Below, one piece after another: positions 20,537 to 31,546 of a DNA stretch of 64,000 nt. This stretch comes from an uncultured beta proteobacterium (GTDB lineage Bacteria; Pseudomonadota; Gammaproteobacteria; Burkholderiales; Burkholderiaceae_C). The stretch covers positions 1 to 64,000 of the forward strand of contig CAIRBF010000289.1 in NCBI GenBank assembly GCA_903876715.1, in the 5' to 3' direction. A program made the translations under genes and the position numbers. The notes beneath the pieces are model-generated. The model was not told the DNA's origin, did not search any database, and was given only the letters and a program-made list of their open reading frames with translations. Each line of letters opens with the position of its first letter. Position 1 is the first letter of the stretch.

Positions 20537-21847
20537 TTGCGCATCGCCGTGATAGGCGCCGGCATCGTCGGCATCACCACCGCCTGGGAGCTGGCCGAGG
20601 ACGGGCACGAGGTCACCGTGTTCGAACGCCGATCCAGCATCGCCGAGGAGACCAGCTTCGCCAATGCCGGCGTCATCGCGCCGGGGTATGTCACGCCCTG
20701 GGCGGCGCCGGGCATGCCGGCCAAGGTGCTCGGCGGCATGTTGTCGGCACACGCGGCGGTGCGCTTCGGACGTGACGTCTGGCGCTGCTTGCCGTGGATC
20801 CGCCGCTACCTCGCCGCTTGCAGTCGGCCCGTGCACGAGGCTAACCGGCGCGCGATGCAGGCCCTCGCCCGCTACAGCCGCGAGCGCCTGGACAACATCG
20901 CCACGCGCCACCGGCTCGACTACGAACAGGCGCAGGGGTACCTGGTGCTGCTGCGGCATGAGCGTGACCTCGAACGGGCCCAAGGCGGCATCCGGCTGCT
21001 GCAGGACCTGGGCACGACTGTGCATGTCCTAGACGCCTCAGCCTGCCGCACGGTGGAGCCGGGCCTGAGCGTCGACACACCGCTGCGCGCCGGCCTGCAC
21101 CTGCCGCACGATGGCGTGGGCAACTGCAGGCTCTTCGCCCACCAGCTGCGCGCGCTGGCACAACCGGCGGGGGTGAGCTTTCGCTTCGGCGTCGAAGTGA
21201 TGCCCTTGGATCCTGCCGAGCCGATGTGCTTGCGCTGGCAAGACTCGGCCCGCCCTGCGGGCGCGCCGCACGGGCTCGCCGATTTGCAGGACGACCGCTT
21301 CGACAGGGTCGTGCTGTGCGCCGGGGTCGCCGCGGCACGGCTGGCGCGCACGGTCGGTTTGCGCCTGCCGCTGGTGCCGGTGTACGGCTACTCGGCGACG
21401 ATGCCGCTGCGGGACTCGGTCGCCGCTTTCAGCCAGGGGCCGCAGTCCGGGCTGATGGACGAGCGCTACAAGGTCGCGATCACCCGCCTCGGTCAACAGA
21501 TCCGCGTCGCAGGCAGCGCAGAGCTCGGCGGCCAGGCCGGTCACATGGCCGTCTCGGCGCAAGCAACTCTCTACAAGGTGCTCCAGGACTGGTTCCCCGG
21601 GGGCGGCGACGTGTCGCGCGCGCGGCTGTGGAAGGGTGGTCGCCCGATGCTGCCCGACGGTCCGCCCGTCGTAGGCGCCGCTCCCGTGAAGGGCTTGTGG
21701 CTCAACCTGGGCCATGGCTCGAGCGGGTGGGCGCTGTCCTGTGGATCGGCCCGCCTGCTGGCCGATCGCATCGCCGGGCGCCAGCCTGCCGTCGACGACG
21801 GGCGTCTGGGTTACGAACGCCTGAGACATCCAGGCCGGCTCGACTGA
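20537..21847 (+). CDS. dadA: D-amino-acid dehydrogenase (DadA-type FAD oxidoreductase)
   Basis: The DAO-family flavoprotein has the N-terminal FAD fingerprint GAGIVGITTAWELAEDGHEV followed by SFANAGVIAPGYVTPWAAPG, typical of DadA. The C-terminal LWKGGRPMLPDGPPVVG and LNLGHGSSGWALSCGSARLLAD are also typical. DadA oxidises D-amino acids (D-alanine best) to 2-oxo acids at the inner membrane, passing electrons to quinone. The 436 residues fit. The start is TTG 20537 with AGGAG just upstream; no ATG lies before the FAD motif. The nnr gene begins 6 bp after its stop. Confidence 0.88.
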   Translation: MRIAVIGAGIVGITTAWELAEDGHEVTVFERRSSIAEETSFANAGVIAPGYVTPWAAPGMPAKVLGGMLSAHAAVRFGRDVWRCLPWIRRYLAACSRPVHEANRRAMQALARYSRERLDNIATRHRLDYEQAQGYLVLLRHERDLERAQGGIRLLQDLGTTVHVLDASACRTVEPGLSVDTPLRAGLHLPHDGVGNCRLFAHQLRALAQPAGVSFRFGVEVMPLDPAEPMCLRWQDSARPAGAPHGLADLQDDRFDRVVLCAGVAAARLARTVGLRLPLVPVYGYSATMPLRDSVAAFSQGPQSGLMDERYKVAITRLGQQIRVAGSAELGGQAGHMAVSAQATLYKVLQDWFPGGGDVSRARLWKGGRPMLPDGPPVVGAAPVKGLWLNLGHGSSGWALSCGSARLLADRIAGRQPAVDDGRLGYERLRHPGRLD

Positions 21848-21853
21848 ATCGCC

Positions 21854-23446
21854 ATGGCACGTACCCCGGACATCGAGCTTGCCGGCATGCGATCGCCAAA
21901 CCAGCGGCAAGCCGGGCCCAAGCCGGTTCTGCCCGTGTGCCGACCGTGGGAGCTGCACGACACCACCACCAGTCGTGCGATCGAGGCACGGGCCCTGGCG
22001 GCCGAGCCGCACGGCGCGCTGATGCTCCGTGCGGGCCAATCGGTGGCACGTTGGGTAGTAGCGCTCGCCCCGCACGCTCAGCGGATCTGGCTGGCCTGTG
22101 GGCCCGGCGGCAACGGCGGGGACGGCTTGCATGCCGCCGCCATGCTCGCACGCCAGAGACGCCACGTCATGGTGAGCTTGCATGGCGACGCGCAACGCTT
22201 GCCCGCCGACGCTGCAGCCGGCCTGCGCGTCGCCCTCGACGCGGGCGTGGCGGTCACCGACCGCGCGCCGGCAGCCGCTGGCCTGGACGCCGCTGTCGAC
22301 GCGCTGCTGGGCCTGGGCGCCAGCCGGCCGCCGGCAGGCGCCGTGCTCGATGGTGTTCTGGCCTTGCAGCGCGTGCGCGCCCCAGTCCTGGCCATCGACC
22401 TGCCGACCGGCCTGCATGCGGAAACGGGAGCCTGCCTGGGTGAACAGGCCGTGCGCGTACGCGCAACGCTGTCGCTGCTGACCCTCAAGCCGGGCCTGTT
22501 CACGGGGCAGGGGCGGGAACTCGCGGGCGAAATCTGGTTCGATGACCTGGGCGTCACGGCCACCGTGCCGGAGCGGCCGTCGGCGCTGTTGTACGCACCC
22601 GCGACCGCGACAGGCCACGCCAGCGTGTCACACGGAGCGCACAAGGGCTCCTTCGGAGACACCGTGGTCATCGGTGGTGCCCCAGGCATGGCGGGCGCAC
22701 TCGACCTGGCGGCCCAGGCCGCGCTGGGTGCGGGCTCGGGCCGCACGATCGCCGTGCCGCTGGACGCCACCGCCCCCCTGCGCCATGAGGGCCGACCGGA
22801 AGTGCTTTGGCGCCCCGCCGCATCCCTGGCCGAGCCAGGGTGGTGGGAAACCGCGACCGTGGTCTGCGGCTGCGGTGGTGACGAGGCCGTAGCCACGCAG
22901 CTCCCGCTTCTGCTGCGGCGAGCCGGGCGTCTGGTCCTCGACGCCGATGCGCTGAACGCCGTGTCGCGCGATGGGCGCTTGCGGGAGATGCTGCGGGCGC
23001 GTGCAGGACGGGGCCTGGCCACGGTACTGACACCCCACCCGCTGGAGGCGGCGCGTCTGCTCGACTGCATCACCGCCGAGGTGCAGGTCGACCGGCTGCG
23101 CGCGGCATCGGAACTCGCGCGCGAGTTGCAGGCCACGATCGTGCTCAAGGGCTCGGGCACGGTCATCTGCACGCCGGGACAGATGACCGGCATCAATGGC
23201 ACGGGCGGGCCCGCGCTCGCCTCAGGCGGCACCGGCGACGTGCTGGCCGGTTGGCTCGGCGGCCGCTGGTCACGCCGGCGGACGGAAGGCCTGCCGGCGC
23301 AGGAACTGGCTCATGCCGTCGCGCAGGAAGCAGTCTGGCTGCACGGTCGCGCGGCAGACCCTGCTGATGGCGCCGTCGGCACGGCACGCGCGCAGGACCT
23401 GATCGAGCACATGAGGCAGCAGGCCACGAAGCGGGCCCTACCCTAG
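21854..23446 (+). CDS. nnr: bifunctional NAD(P)H-hydrate repair enzyme
   Basis: The fused enzyme repairs hydrated NAD(P)H. The N-terminal epimerase domain (about 30-235, with CGPGGNGGDGLHAAAML and AIDLPTGLHAETG) interconverts R and S NAD(P)HX. The C-terminal ADP-dependent dehydratase (about 255-520, with HKGSFGDTVVIGGAPGMAGA, LTPHPLEAARLL, and GGTGDVLAGWLG) restores NAD(P)H. The 530 residues are near the usual size of this fusion. Its TAG stop is directly next to the stop of convergent rnr, with no base between. Confidence 0.94.
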   Translation: MARTPDIELAGMRSPNQRQAGPKPVLPVCRPWELHDTTTSRAIEARALAAEPHGALMLRAGQSVARWVVALAPHAQRIWLACGPGGNGGDGLHAAAMLARQRRHVMVSLHGDAQRLPADAAAGLRVALDAGVAVTDRAPAAAGLDAAVDALLGLGASRPPAGAVLDGVLALQRVRAPVLAIDLPTGLHAETGACLGEQAVRVRATLSLLTLKPGLFTGQGRELAGEIWFDDLGVTATVPERPSALLYAPATATGHASVSHGAHKGSFGDTVVIGGAPGMAGALDLAAQAALGAGSGRTIAVPLDATAPLRHEGRPEVLWRPAASLAEPGWWETATVVCGCGGDEAVATQLPLLLRRAGRLVLDADALNAVSRDGRLREMLRARAGRGLATVLTPHPLEAARLLDCITAEVQVDRLRAASELARELQATIVLKGSGTVICTPGQMTGINGTGGPALASGGTGDVLAGWLGGRWSRRRTEGLPAQELAHAVAQEAVWLHGRAADPADGAVGTARAQDLIEHMRQQATKRALP

Positions 23447-25765
23447 TCAGCGCACCGCGCGCTTGCGCGGGGCGGTCTTGCGCGCACGCGGTGCAGCCTT
23501 TCGCGTTGCGCCCGCGTCGACGGGCTGCCCAACGGACTTCCGAGCCACCGCGCCGCGCGCACGCTTGGTCGCGGCCTTGACCGCACGGTCAGCCGCCAGC
23601 GTCTCCGCCAGCACCTGCGTCGCTGGAGCGGCACCGCCCACGGCGGGGCGACCGCGCGCGAGCAGACGCTCGTCAGGGCCCTCGCGTACGAGCCTGAAGT
23701 CGATGCGGCGCGCGTCCAGGTCGACTCGGCTGACCTGTACGCGCACGCGCGTACCCACGCCATAGCGCATGCCGCTGCGCTCGCCTCGCAACTCCTGCCT
23801 AACCTCGTCAAAGCGGAAGTACTCGCCGCCGAGCTCGGTGATGTGGACAAGACCCTCGACGTGTAGTTCGTCCAAGGTCACGAAGACCCCGAACCCGACG
23901 GCCGCTGTCACCGTGCCGGCGAATTCCTCCCCGAGCCGGTCGCGCATGAAACGGCACTTCAGCCAGGCTTCGACGTCACGCGAGGCCTCGTCAGCGCGCC
24001 GCTCGCAGGCGCTCGTGTGCGCTCCGGCGGCCTCCCACGGCTGCAATTCCTTATCTGCCGCGCGTGCCATCGCTGCGCCCGCGACTGAGACCGCCTTGGG
24101 TCGCGCCCGCCCTGTCCGGGGCGTGCTGACCTCGGCAGGCATGAAGCGGTAGCGGCGCCCGCCGAGCAGGGCCTTGATCACACGATGAACGAGCAGGTCG
24201 GGATAGCGTCGAATCGGGCTGGTGAAGTGGGTGTAGGCCCCGTAGGCCAAACCGAAGTGTCCGCTGTTGAAGGGGGTGTAGATAGCCTGCTGCATCGAGC
24301 GCAACAGCATCTGGTGAATCTGCGTGGCATCCGGCCGCTCCCGGGTGGCCTGGGCAATGGCCTGCAGTTCGCCGGGACTGGGCTATTCGCCGATGCTCAG
24401 GCCGATGCCCAGCGCGCGCAGATAGTTCTGCAGCGCGGTCCGTTTTTCCGGCGTCGGACCCTCGTGCACCCGGAATAACGCGGCGTGGCCACCGTGCTCG
24501 ATGAAGTGCGCCGCACAGACGTTGGCTGCCAGCATCGCCTCCTCGATCAAGCGGTGCGCCTCGGTGCGCGTGCGCGGCACGATCTTGTCGATCCGGCCTG
24601 ATTCGTCGCAGACGATCTGCGTCTCCGTGGATTCGAAGTCCACCGCGCCGCGCCGGGCGCGCTGCTTGAGCAGGGCGCGGTAGACCTCGTGCAGGTCGAG
24701 CAGGCGCTGCACCAGTTCGCCGCGGCGCTTTGCCTCGGGCCCGCGGGTGTTGGACAGGATGGCCGCCACTTCGGTGTAGGTCAGCCGTGCGTGCGAACGG
24801 ATCACCGCAGGATAGAACTGGTAGCCCTGCACCTCGCCCTGCGCATCGACGACCATGTCACAAACCATGGTCAGGCGATCCTCGTCGGGGTTCAACGAGC
24901 ACAGGCCGTTGGACAGCCGTTCGGGCAACATCGGAATCACACGCCGCGGAAAGTAGACCGAAGTGGCGCGTTCGTAGGCGTCGGCATCCAGCGGCTCGCC
25001 AGGCTTGACGTAGTGGCTGACGTCCGCGATGGCGACGACCAGGCGCCACTGCACAGGGCTCCCATGGTCAGTGCTGGGCTCCAGGGGTTCGGCGTAGACG
25101 GCGTCGTCGAAGTCACGCGCATCCTCGCCGTCGATCGTGACCAGCGCCACGTCAGTGAGGTCCACGCGTTGGCGCCGATCGACTGCCCGCAGGCGAGGCG
25201 GCAACGCCTGGGCCTGCTGCAAGGTGACTGGCGAGAACACGTACGGGACGCCGTACTTGCGCACGGCGATCTCGATCTCGAGCCCAGGGTCATCGATCTC
25301 ACCGAGCACCTCGACCACCCGACCCACGGGCTGTGCGTGCAACGCCGGCGATTCCGTCAACTCGACACAAACGACCTGCCCCGGCGCGGCCGCGCCCATC
25401 GCGTTACCGGGTATCAACACGTCCTGGCCGTACCGCCTGTCCTCGGGCGCAACGATCCAGACTCCGCCCTCCTGCAGCAAACGGCCGATCACCGGCACCT
25501 TGCGACGCTCGACGATGTCGACCACCCGTCCCTCGGGACGTCCCTTGCGGTCCTGGCGGACCACGCGCACGACCACGGTATCCCCGTGCAGGACCGCACG
25601 CATCTCGGTCGGCGGAAGATAGATCGACCCCAGGCCATCGTCGCGGAAAACGAAGCCATGCCCGTCCCGGTGGCCCTCGACCGTACCACGAACGTCCGCC
25701 AGGAGGCCGGGGCTGGCCCGGCCATCGGCGCCCTGCGACTCGGTCTTGTGTGAATGCTCTGAAAT
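23447..25765 (-). pseudogene. rnr: ribonuclease R (rnr) interrupted by an in-frame TAG
   Basis: The frame encodes a complete RNase R, a processive 3'-5' exoribonuclease. It has OB cold-shock-like domains (DVRGTVEGHRDGHGFVF, then VIGRLLQEGGVWIV), the RNB domain with metal-binding aspartates in DGEDARDFDDAVY and HFTSPIRRYPDLLVHR, an S1 domain (GTVTAAVGFGVFVTLDELHVEGLVHI), and a basic tail. A TAG at 24385-24383 falls inside RNB between LGIGLSIGE and PSPGELQ; the same frame continues to the stop at 23447 with no other damage. The 5' half (OB domains and the catalytic aspartates) and 3' half would be separate unless read through. In-frame ATG 24310 could restart the 3' part. No ATG, GTG or TTG lies between the tRNA gene and the first conserved residues; ATT at 25765 is the best start candidate. 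Sequencing error is possible. Confidence 0.75.
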
Positions 25766-25791
25766 GATGATATAGTCCTTTGCTCCTGAAA

Positions 25792-25876
<85 letters not shown>

Positions 25877-25890
25877 GAAAATGATACGGA

Positions 25891-25922
25891 AGGCCGGACT
25901 AGATGTCCGGCTTTTTCTTTTT
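25891..25922 (+). terminator. intrinsic terminator of the tRNA-Leu gene
   Basis: The stem GCCGGAC/GTCCGGC (25893-25899 with 25905-25911) has a 5-base loop and is followed by TTTTTCTTTTT on the plus strand. It starts 15 bases after the tRNA CCA end. A second perfect stem without a U tract (25922-25928 with 25935-25941) lies next to it. Confidence 0.8.
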
Positions 25923-25967
25923 CCCGGCAGTCCCGCCGGGACAGAAGAAAGCCGGGCCCGAAGAAAC

Positions 25968-26489
25968 TCAGATCGCGTACCTGCGCGCCAGCTCCTGAGG
26001 GCGCAATGTGTCGTACTCCTCGAACGGCTGGTGAATCCACGGGCTCGTGGGGAGCGCTTCGACGAAATACTCCGGGACATAGGTCGATACCGCCTTGACC
26101 CATATCACTGCCGTGCGCAGCTCGGTGATCGCCGGCATGCCACGCAGCCGGTCGACTACGGCACGCAGTGTGATGCCGGAGTCGGCCAGGTCGTCGACCA
26201 GCAGCACACGGCCAGCCAACTCGCCCTTGGGCATCGTGATGTACTTGGCCATGTCGAGCCGACCCTGTATCGTGCCAGCATCCGAGCGATAGGAACTGGT
26301 GGACATGATCGCCAGCGGCTTGTCGAACACGCGCGACAGTACGTCGCCCGGGCGCATGCCACCCCGTGCCAGGCACAGGATCTGATCGAACTCCCAGCCC
26401 GAGCCCGCCACCTTCAGCGCAAGGCGCTCGATCAGGCGGTGGTACTCGTCCCAGGACACGTAGAGGTGCTTGCCGTCGTCGGTGAGCAT
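25968..26489 (-). CDS. phosphoribosyltransferase (purine salvage type)
   Basis: A 173-residue type I phosphoribosyltransferase. The PRPP-binding signature VLLVDDLADSGITLRAV is in the middle, and the N-terminal LCLARGGMRPGDVLSRVF and C-terminal PWIHQPFEEYD are typical of the xanthine/guanine group. It probably makes a purine nucleotide from a free base and PRPP, which fits its place just after purA. The exact base specificity cannot be read. ATG 26489 follows AGGAG 14 bases after the purA stop. Confidence 0.88.
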   Translation of the reverse strand: MLTDDGKHLYVSWDEYHRLIERLALKVAGSGWEFDQILCLARGGMRPGDVLSRVFDKPLAIMSTSSYRSDAGTIQGRLDMAKYITMPKGELAGRVLLVDDLADSGITLRAVVDRLRGMPAITELRTAVIWVKAVSTYVPEYFVEALPTSPWIHQPFEEYDTLRPQELARRYAI

Positions 26490-26502
26490 CGCGGAGGACT
26501 CC

Positions 26503-27870
<1,368 letters not shown>

Positions 27871-29034
27871 TCAAAGTGAACGCAGGACCCAGCGGCCCGC
27901 AACCTGCTCGAGCGCCCGGTCAAAGGTGCGGCCGCACTCCTCGGCTGGGGAACCGGGCAGGTCGATGACGACCGTCTCGCCGGCATCGCGAAGCCTTCGC
28001 ACGGCGGCCGCAAACTCTGGGGATTCGCTCCACGGCGCCCGCACGGTGCCAGTTGCGACGCCAGAGGCCAAGCGCTGAGCCAGGGTCTTCACGTCGAGGC
28101 TGAAGCCCACCGCGGGCCGGTTGCGGCCGAAGACGGCACCCACCTCGTCATAGCGCCCGCCACGAGCCAGCGCTTGACTCGCACCATGTGCGTACATCGC
28201 AAACCGCACTCCGCTGTAATAGGCGTAGCCGCCCATGTCGGCCAGGTCGAACCCCACCTGAACGCCAGGATGCGAGCGCTGCAGGTGCGACGCAAGCCGG
28301 CTGAGGTCGTCCAGCGCGTGGCCGATGAGCGTGCGCGCCGGCAGCGCTGCACGCGCCTGATGCAGCACGCCTAAGCCACCGTAAGCGTCGAGCAGGAAGC
28401 GCAGACCCGCGCGCGCCGCATCCGGCAATTGGTCGGTCAAGCCGTCCAATGCCGCAGCGTCCTTGCGCGACAGCGCTTCCACGATGTCGTTCAACCCCAC
28501 CGAGTCGAGCGCCACGCCGGCCAAGACGCCGCGAAGGATGCGCGCGTCGGCCAGATCGACCACGGGCCGAGCGACGCCGGCCTCGGCAACCGCCTCCAGT
28601 GCCAGATCGAGCACCTCCATCTCAGCCTCGAGACCGGCGTGACCGAAGATCTCGGCTCCAAATTGCAGTGGCTCACGCGACGCTCCAGCACCGCCCGGGC
28701 GGGTGTGAAGCACCGGGCCGCAGTAGCAAAGGCGGGTCACGCCATCCCGGTTCAACAGGTGGGCATCAATGCGGGCAGCCTGCGGGGTCGTGTCTGCACG
28801 CAGGCCCAACAACCGGCCGCTCAACTGATCAACCAGCGTGTAGGTCTGCAACTCGAGCTCACGCCCCGTTCCGGACAGCAGCGAGTCCAGGTGTTCCAGA
28901 AGCGGCGGAATGATGAGTTCAAAACCACGCCGTGCCGCCTGATCGAGCAACTGCCGACGCACCCGTTCGACGCGGGCCGCCTCGGCTGGCAGGATGTCGG
29001 CGATGTGCTCCGGCAACAGCCAGGCTCTGGACAT
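27871..29034 (-). CDS. hisZ: ATP phosphoribosyltransferase regulatory subunit
   Basis: HisZ is a catalytically dead paralogue of histidyl-tRNA synthetase that activates the short form of HisG in the first step of histidine synthesis. The 387 residues keep the class II synthetase fold (LRADTTPQAARI as a motif 2-like segment, GGRYDEVGAVFGRNRPAVGFSLD at the end) but lack a tRNA-binding domain. HisG is not in the window. Its presence implies a short-form HisG in this genome. Confidence 0.93.
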   Translation of the reverse strand: MSRAWLLPEHIADILPAEAARVERVRRQLLDQAARRGFELIIPPLLEHLDSLLSGTGRELELQTYTLVDQLSGRLLGLRADTTPQAARIDAHLLNRDGVTRLCYCGPVLHTRPGGAGASREPLQFGAEIFGHAGLEAEMEVLDLALEAVAEAGVARPVVDLADARILRGVLAGVALDSVGLNDIVEALSRKDAAALDGLTDQLPDAARAGLRFLLDAYGGLGVLHQARAALPARTLIGHALDDLSRLASHLQRSHPGVQVGFDLADMGGYAYYSGVRFAMYAHGASQALARGGRYDEVGAVFGRNRPAVGFSLDVKTLAQRLASGVATGTVRAPWSESPEFAAAVRRLRDAGETVVIDLPGSPAEECGRTFDRALEQVAGRWVLRSL

Positions 29035-29089
29035 GGGCGCGATCTTCGAGAAAACCCTGATTGTACCGAGGGGGACCTCGGCAAGCCGG

Positions 29090-29284
29090 TCACAGCAAGC
29101 TCACAAGCAGCAATGCCGCTCCCGCCGCCACGCTCAACATGCCGAGGAAGCGGACTTGGCCGTCCTTCAGTTGAAGAGCCCGCTGGAAGGTCTGGCGCCA
29201 GGTTGCCGGGCTCAGAAAAGGCAACAGCCCTTCGATCACCAGCACCAAGGCGAGCGCAACAACAAGGCTATCACCCACCGTCAA
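29090..29284 (-). CDS. DUF2065 family small membrane protein
   Basis: A 64-residue protein with two predicted membrane helices (about 5-25, VALALVLVIEGLLPFL, and about 45-63, FLGMLSVAAGAALLLVSLL) joined by a basic loop. It matches the DUF2065 (YjeT-like) family, which sits next to hflC in many proteobacteria, as here (20 bp downstream of it). Its function is unknown; the location suggests a link to the HflKC-FtsH quality-control complex. Confidence 0.85.
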   Translation of the reverse strand: MTVGDSLVVALALVLVIEGLLPFLSPATWRQTFQRALQLKDGQVRFLGMLSVAAGAALLLVSLL

Positions 29285-29304
29285 ATCGCCCGCTCGTGCA
29301 GGCC

Positions 29305-30192
29305 TCAGCGGCCAGGGCCGCCAGCGCCACCGGTGCGCATCGTGCGAAAGAACTCCGACGATGGGTCAATGACCATCACATCCGAGCGGTTTCGGAAACT
29401 GGCACGGTAGGCTTCCAAGCTACGGTAGAACTGCGCGAACTGTGGGTCGCGGCCGAAAGCTGCCGCGTACAAGGCTGAAGCCTTCGCGTCACCCTCGCCC
29501 TTGATCTTCTGCGCGTCGCGATAGGCTTCGGCAATGATGACTTCGCGCTGTCTGTCGGCGTCAGCACGGATCTTTTCACCTTCCGCTGTACCCTGCGACC
29601 GCAATTCGTTGGCCACCTGCTTGCGCTCGGACTCCATGCGTCGGTAAACCGAGTCGGTGATGTCGGCAACGAAGTCGACCCGCTTGATGCGGACATCGAC
29701 GATTTCGATCCCGAACGCTTTGGCCTCGTCGGCCAGGCGGCTGCGGACATCATTCATCACGCGTTCGCGCTCCTTGGAGAGAACACCCCGCACGTCACGC
29801 CTCGTTATCTCCTCGTTGAAGGCAGCCTGCACCACCGGGCTGAGTCGGTTCTCGACATTGCGCAGGTCAGTGCCGTTGTTGCGGATGAATTGGCGCGGCT
29901 CACTGATACGCCACTTCACAAGCCAGTCGATCACCAGACTCTTCTTCTCGGCGGTGAAGATCGGCCGTGTCTCCGGGCTGTCCAGCGTCTGGATTCGACG
30001 ATCGAGGAACACCACGTTCTGGAACGGTGGCGGCAGCTTCCACTTCAAACCCGGCTCGGTGATCACCGACTTGATCTCTCCGAGCGCGTAGACAACGGCT
30101 ACCTGACGCTGGTCGACGATGAAGAGGGAAGATCCCAGCAACATCAACAGCACCACGATACCCGTACCGATGACTCCAAGGCGGTTCATCAT
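29305..30192 (-). CDS. hflC: HflC, SPFH/band 7 protein of the HflKC complex
   Basis: HflC forms a large ring with HflK on the periplasmic side of the inner membrane and modulates the FtsH protease. The 295 residues show one N-terminal membrane anchor (about 5-25), the SPFH domain (VYALGEIKSVITEPGLKWK to about 190) and a long coiled coil (about 195-260). ATG 30192 has AGGAG just upstream, partly overlapping the hflK stop region; an ATG one codon later is equally possible. Confidence 0.94.
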   Translation of the reverse strand: MMNRLGVIGTGIVVLLMLLGSSLFIVDQRQVAVVYALGEIKSVITEPGLKWKLPPPFQNVVFLDRRIQTLDSPETRPIFTAEKKSLVIDWLVKWRISEPRQFIRNNGTDLRNVENRLSPVVQAAFNEEITRRDVRGVLSKERERVMNDVRSRLADEAKAFGIEIVDVRIKRVDFVADITDSVYRRMESERKQVANELRSQGTAEGEKIRADADRQREVIIAEAYRDAQKIKGEGDAKASALYAAAFGRDPQFAQFYRSLEAYRASFRNRSDVMVIDPSSEFFRTMRTGGAGGPGR

Positions 30193-30202
30193 GCTGTTCT
30201 CC

Positions 30203-31546
30203 TCAACGGCTGTCGCGTTCGCGAGCACGCGTACCGTCGCGTGTCCGCGCATCCACCGCAGGGGCAGGCGGCACGACGGTCGGACTACCTGCGCCCTCTG
30301 CGCCGGCGGACGAGACAGCCGGGCCCTGGGCAGGTCCGGCTTGCTGCATCAGCTTGTCCAAAGGCAGGTAAAGCAGATTGGAGCCATTTCGGCTGTCGAC
30401 CATGACCTTGCTGACGTTGGAATACACCTGCTGCATCGTCTCGAGGTAAAGCCGGTCGCGCGTGACAGCGGGAGCCTTCTGGTACTCGGTGAGCACAGAC
30501 CGAAAACGCTGCGCATCACCTTCTGCCTGCGCGATGATGCGCGCGCGATACCCCTCGGCCTCCTCGCGCAAGCGCGCTGAAGTGCCCTGGGCCTTCGGGA
30601 TGACGTCGCTCGCGTAGGCCTGCCCCTCGTTTTTGAATCGATCCCGGTCGGCACCTGCCTTCACTGCGTCGTTGAAGGCCGCCTGCACTTGCTCCGGGAC
30701 CTGCACGTTCTGGACGTTGACATTGGCAATGAGGATGCCCGCGTTCAAACGATCCAACTGGGCCTGGAGCGACTTCATCAGGTCGTTGGCGATCGCATCA
30801 CGCTGCTCATACAGTACCTGATCGACCCTGCTGCGACCCACGATCTCCCGCACTGAGGACTCTGCCGCCTGGACCACGGCCTCATCCGGACGGTGGTTCT
30901 CGAACAGGTAAGCGCGCGCGTCCTTCAGCCGATACTGCACTGTGAAGCGAATGTCGACGATGTTTTCGTCCTGGGTCAGCATCGAAGAGTCGCGCAAGCC
31001 CGTGGCCTGGACAACCGAATTCCGGCCGACGTCAACAGACCTGAGTTGGGTCACAGCGACCGACTCATGTGCCTGGAAAGGGTATGGAAAGCGCCACTGG
31101 AAGCCGGCGTCGGCGGTATGGCTGTACTTCCCGAACGAGGTCACCACCGCCTGCTGGCCTTCCTGGACGATGAAGAAGCCGCTGCCCAACCAGATCAGCG
31201 CCGCCACCCCGGCAATAAGGCCGGCACCCACGCCGGCACCCTTGAACGAGGACGGCCCGGACGGCGGGCGCTGGCCAGGAGACGGCTGCGGAGGCCCGTC
31301 GGGACGCTCGCGGCCCTTGCCACCCAGCAAGCCGTTGAGCTTGCGATTGAAGTCACGCCAGAGTTCATCGAGGTCGGGCGGCCCCTCCGGACGACCGGCG
31401 CTCCACACGGGCTGAGGCCTGCCGACCAGAAACAACAGCCGAAGCCGGGCACGCCGGACGGCGCCCGCGAGCAGGCGCAACGTGGAAAGCAGCACCGCGC
31501 CCAGGCGGCCCACCGCGGGGAAACGATTGGACATCGTCGAATTCAT
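30203..31546 (-). CDS. hflK: HflK, SPFH/band 7 protein of the HflKC complex
   Basis: HflK partners HflC around FtsH. The 447-residue protein has a proline-rich cytoplasmic N-terminus with DLDELWRDFNRKLNGLLGG, a membrane helix (VGAGLIAGVAALIWLGSGFF), the SPFH domain (VTSFGKYSHTADAGFQWRFP onward) and a coiled coil. The C-terminal tail is low in complexity and rich in Pro, Ala, Arg and Asp. The start ATG 31546 overlaps the hflX stop in an ATGA junction, better than a start 15 bases upstream. Confidence 0.94.
   Translation of the reverse strand: MNSTMSNRFPAVGRLGAVLLSTLRLLAGAVRRARLRLLFLVGRPQPVWSAGRPEGPPDLDELWRDFNRKLNGLLGGKGRERPDGPPQPSPGQRPPSGPSSFKGAGVGAGLIAGVAALIWLGSGFFIVQEGQQAVVTSFGKYSHTADAGFQWRFPYPFQAHESVAVTQLRSVDVGRNSVVQATGLRDSSMLTQDENIVDIRFTVQYRLKDARAYLFENHRPDEAVVQAAESSVREIVGRSRVDQVLYEQRDAIANDLMKSLQAQLDRLNAGILIANVNVQNVQVPEQVQAAFNDAVKAGADRDRFKNEGQAYASDVIPKAQGTSARLREEAEGYRARIIAQAEGDAQRFRSVLTEYQKAPAVTRDRLYLETMQQVYSNVSKVMVDSRNGSNLLYLPLDKLMQQAGPAQGPAVSSAGAEGAGSPTVVPPAPAVDARTRDGTRARERDSR

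Noticed and set aside
24310-24385. A frameshift rather than a nonsense codon in rnr
   Set aside because: Codon counting shows both halves in the same frame (24382 to 24311 is 72 bases) and conserved residues continue straight through the TAG.
25922-25941. Second stem (TCCCGGC/GCCGGGA) after the tRNA as a terminator for the phosphoribosyltransferase gene
   Set aside because: On the minus strand it is followed by A residues, not U, so it does not fit an intrinsic terminator in that direction.
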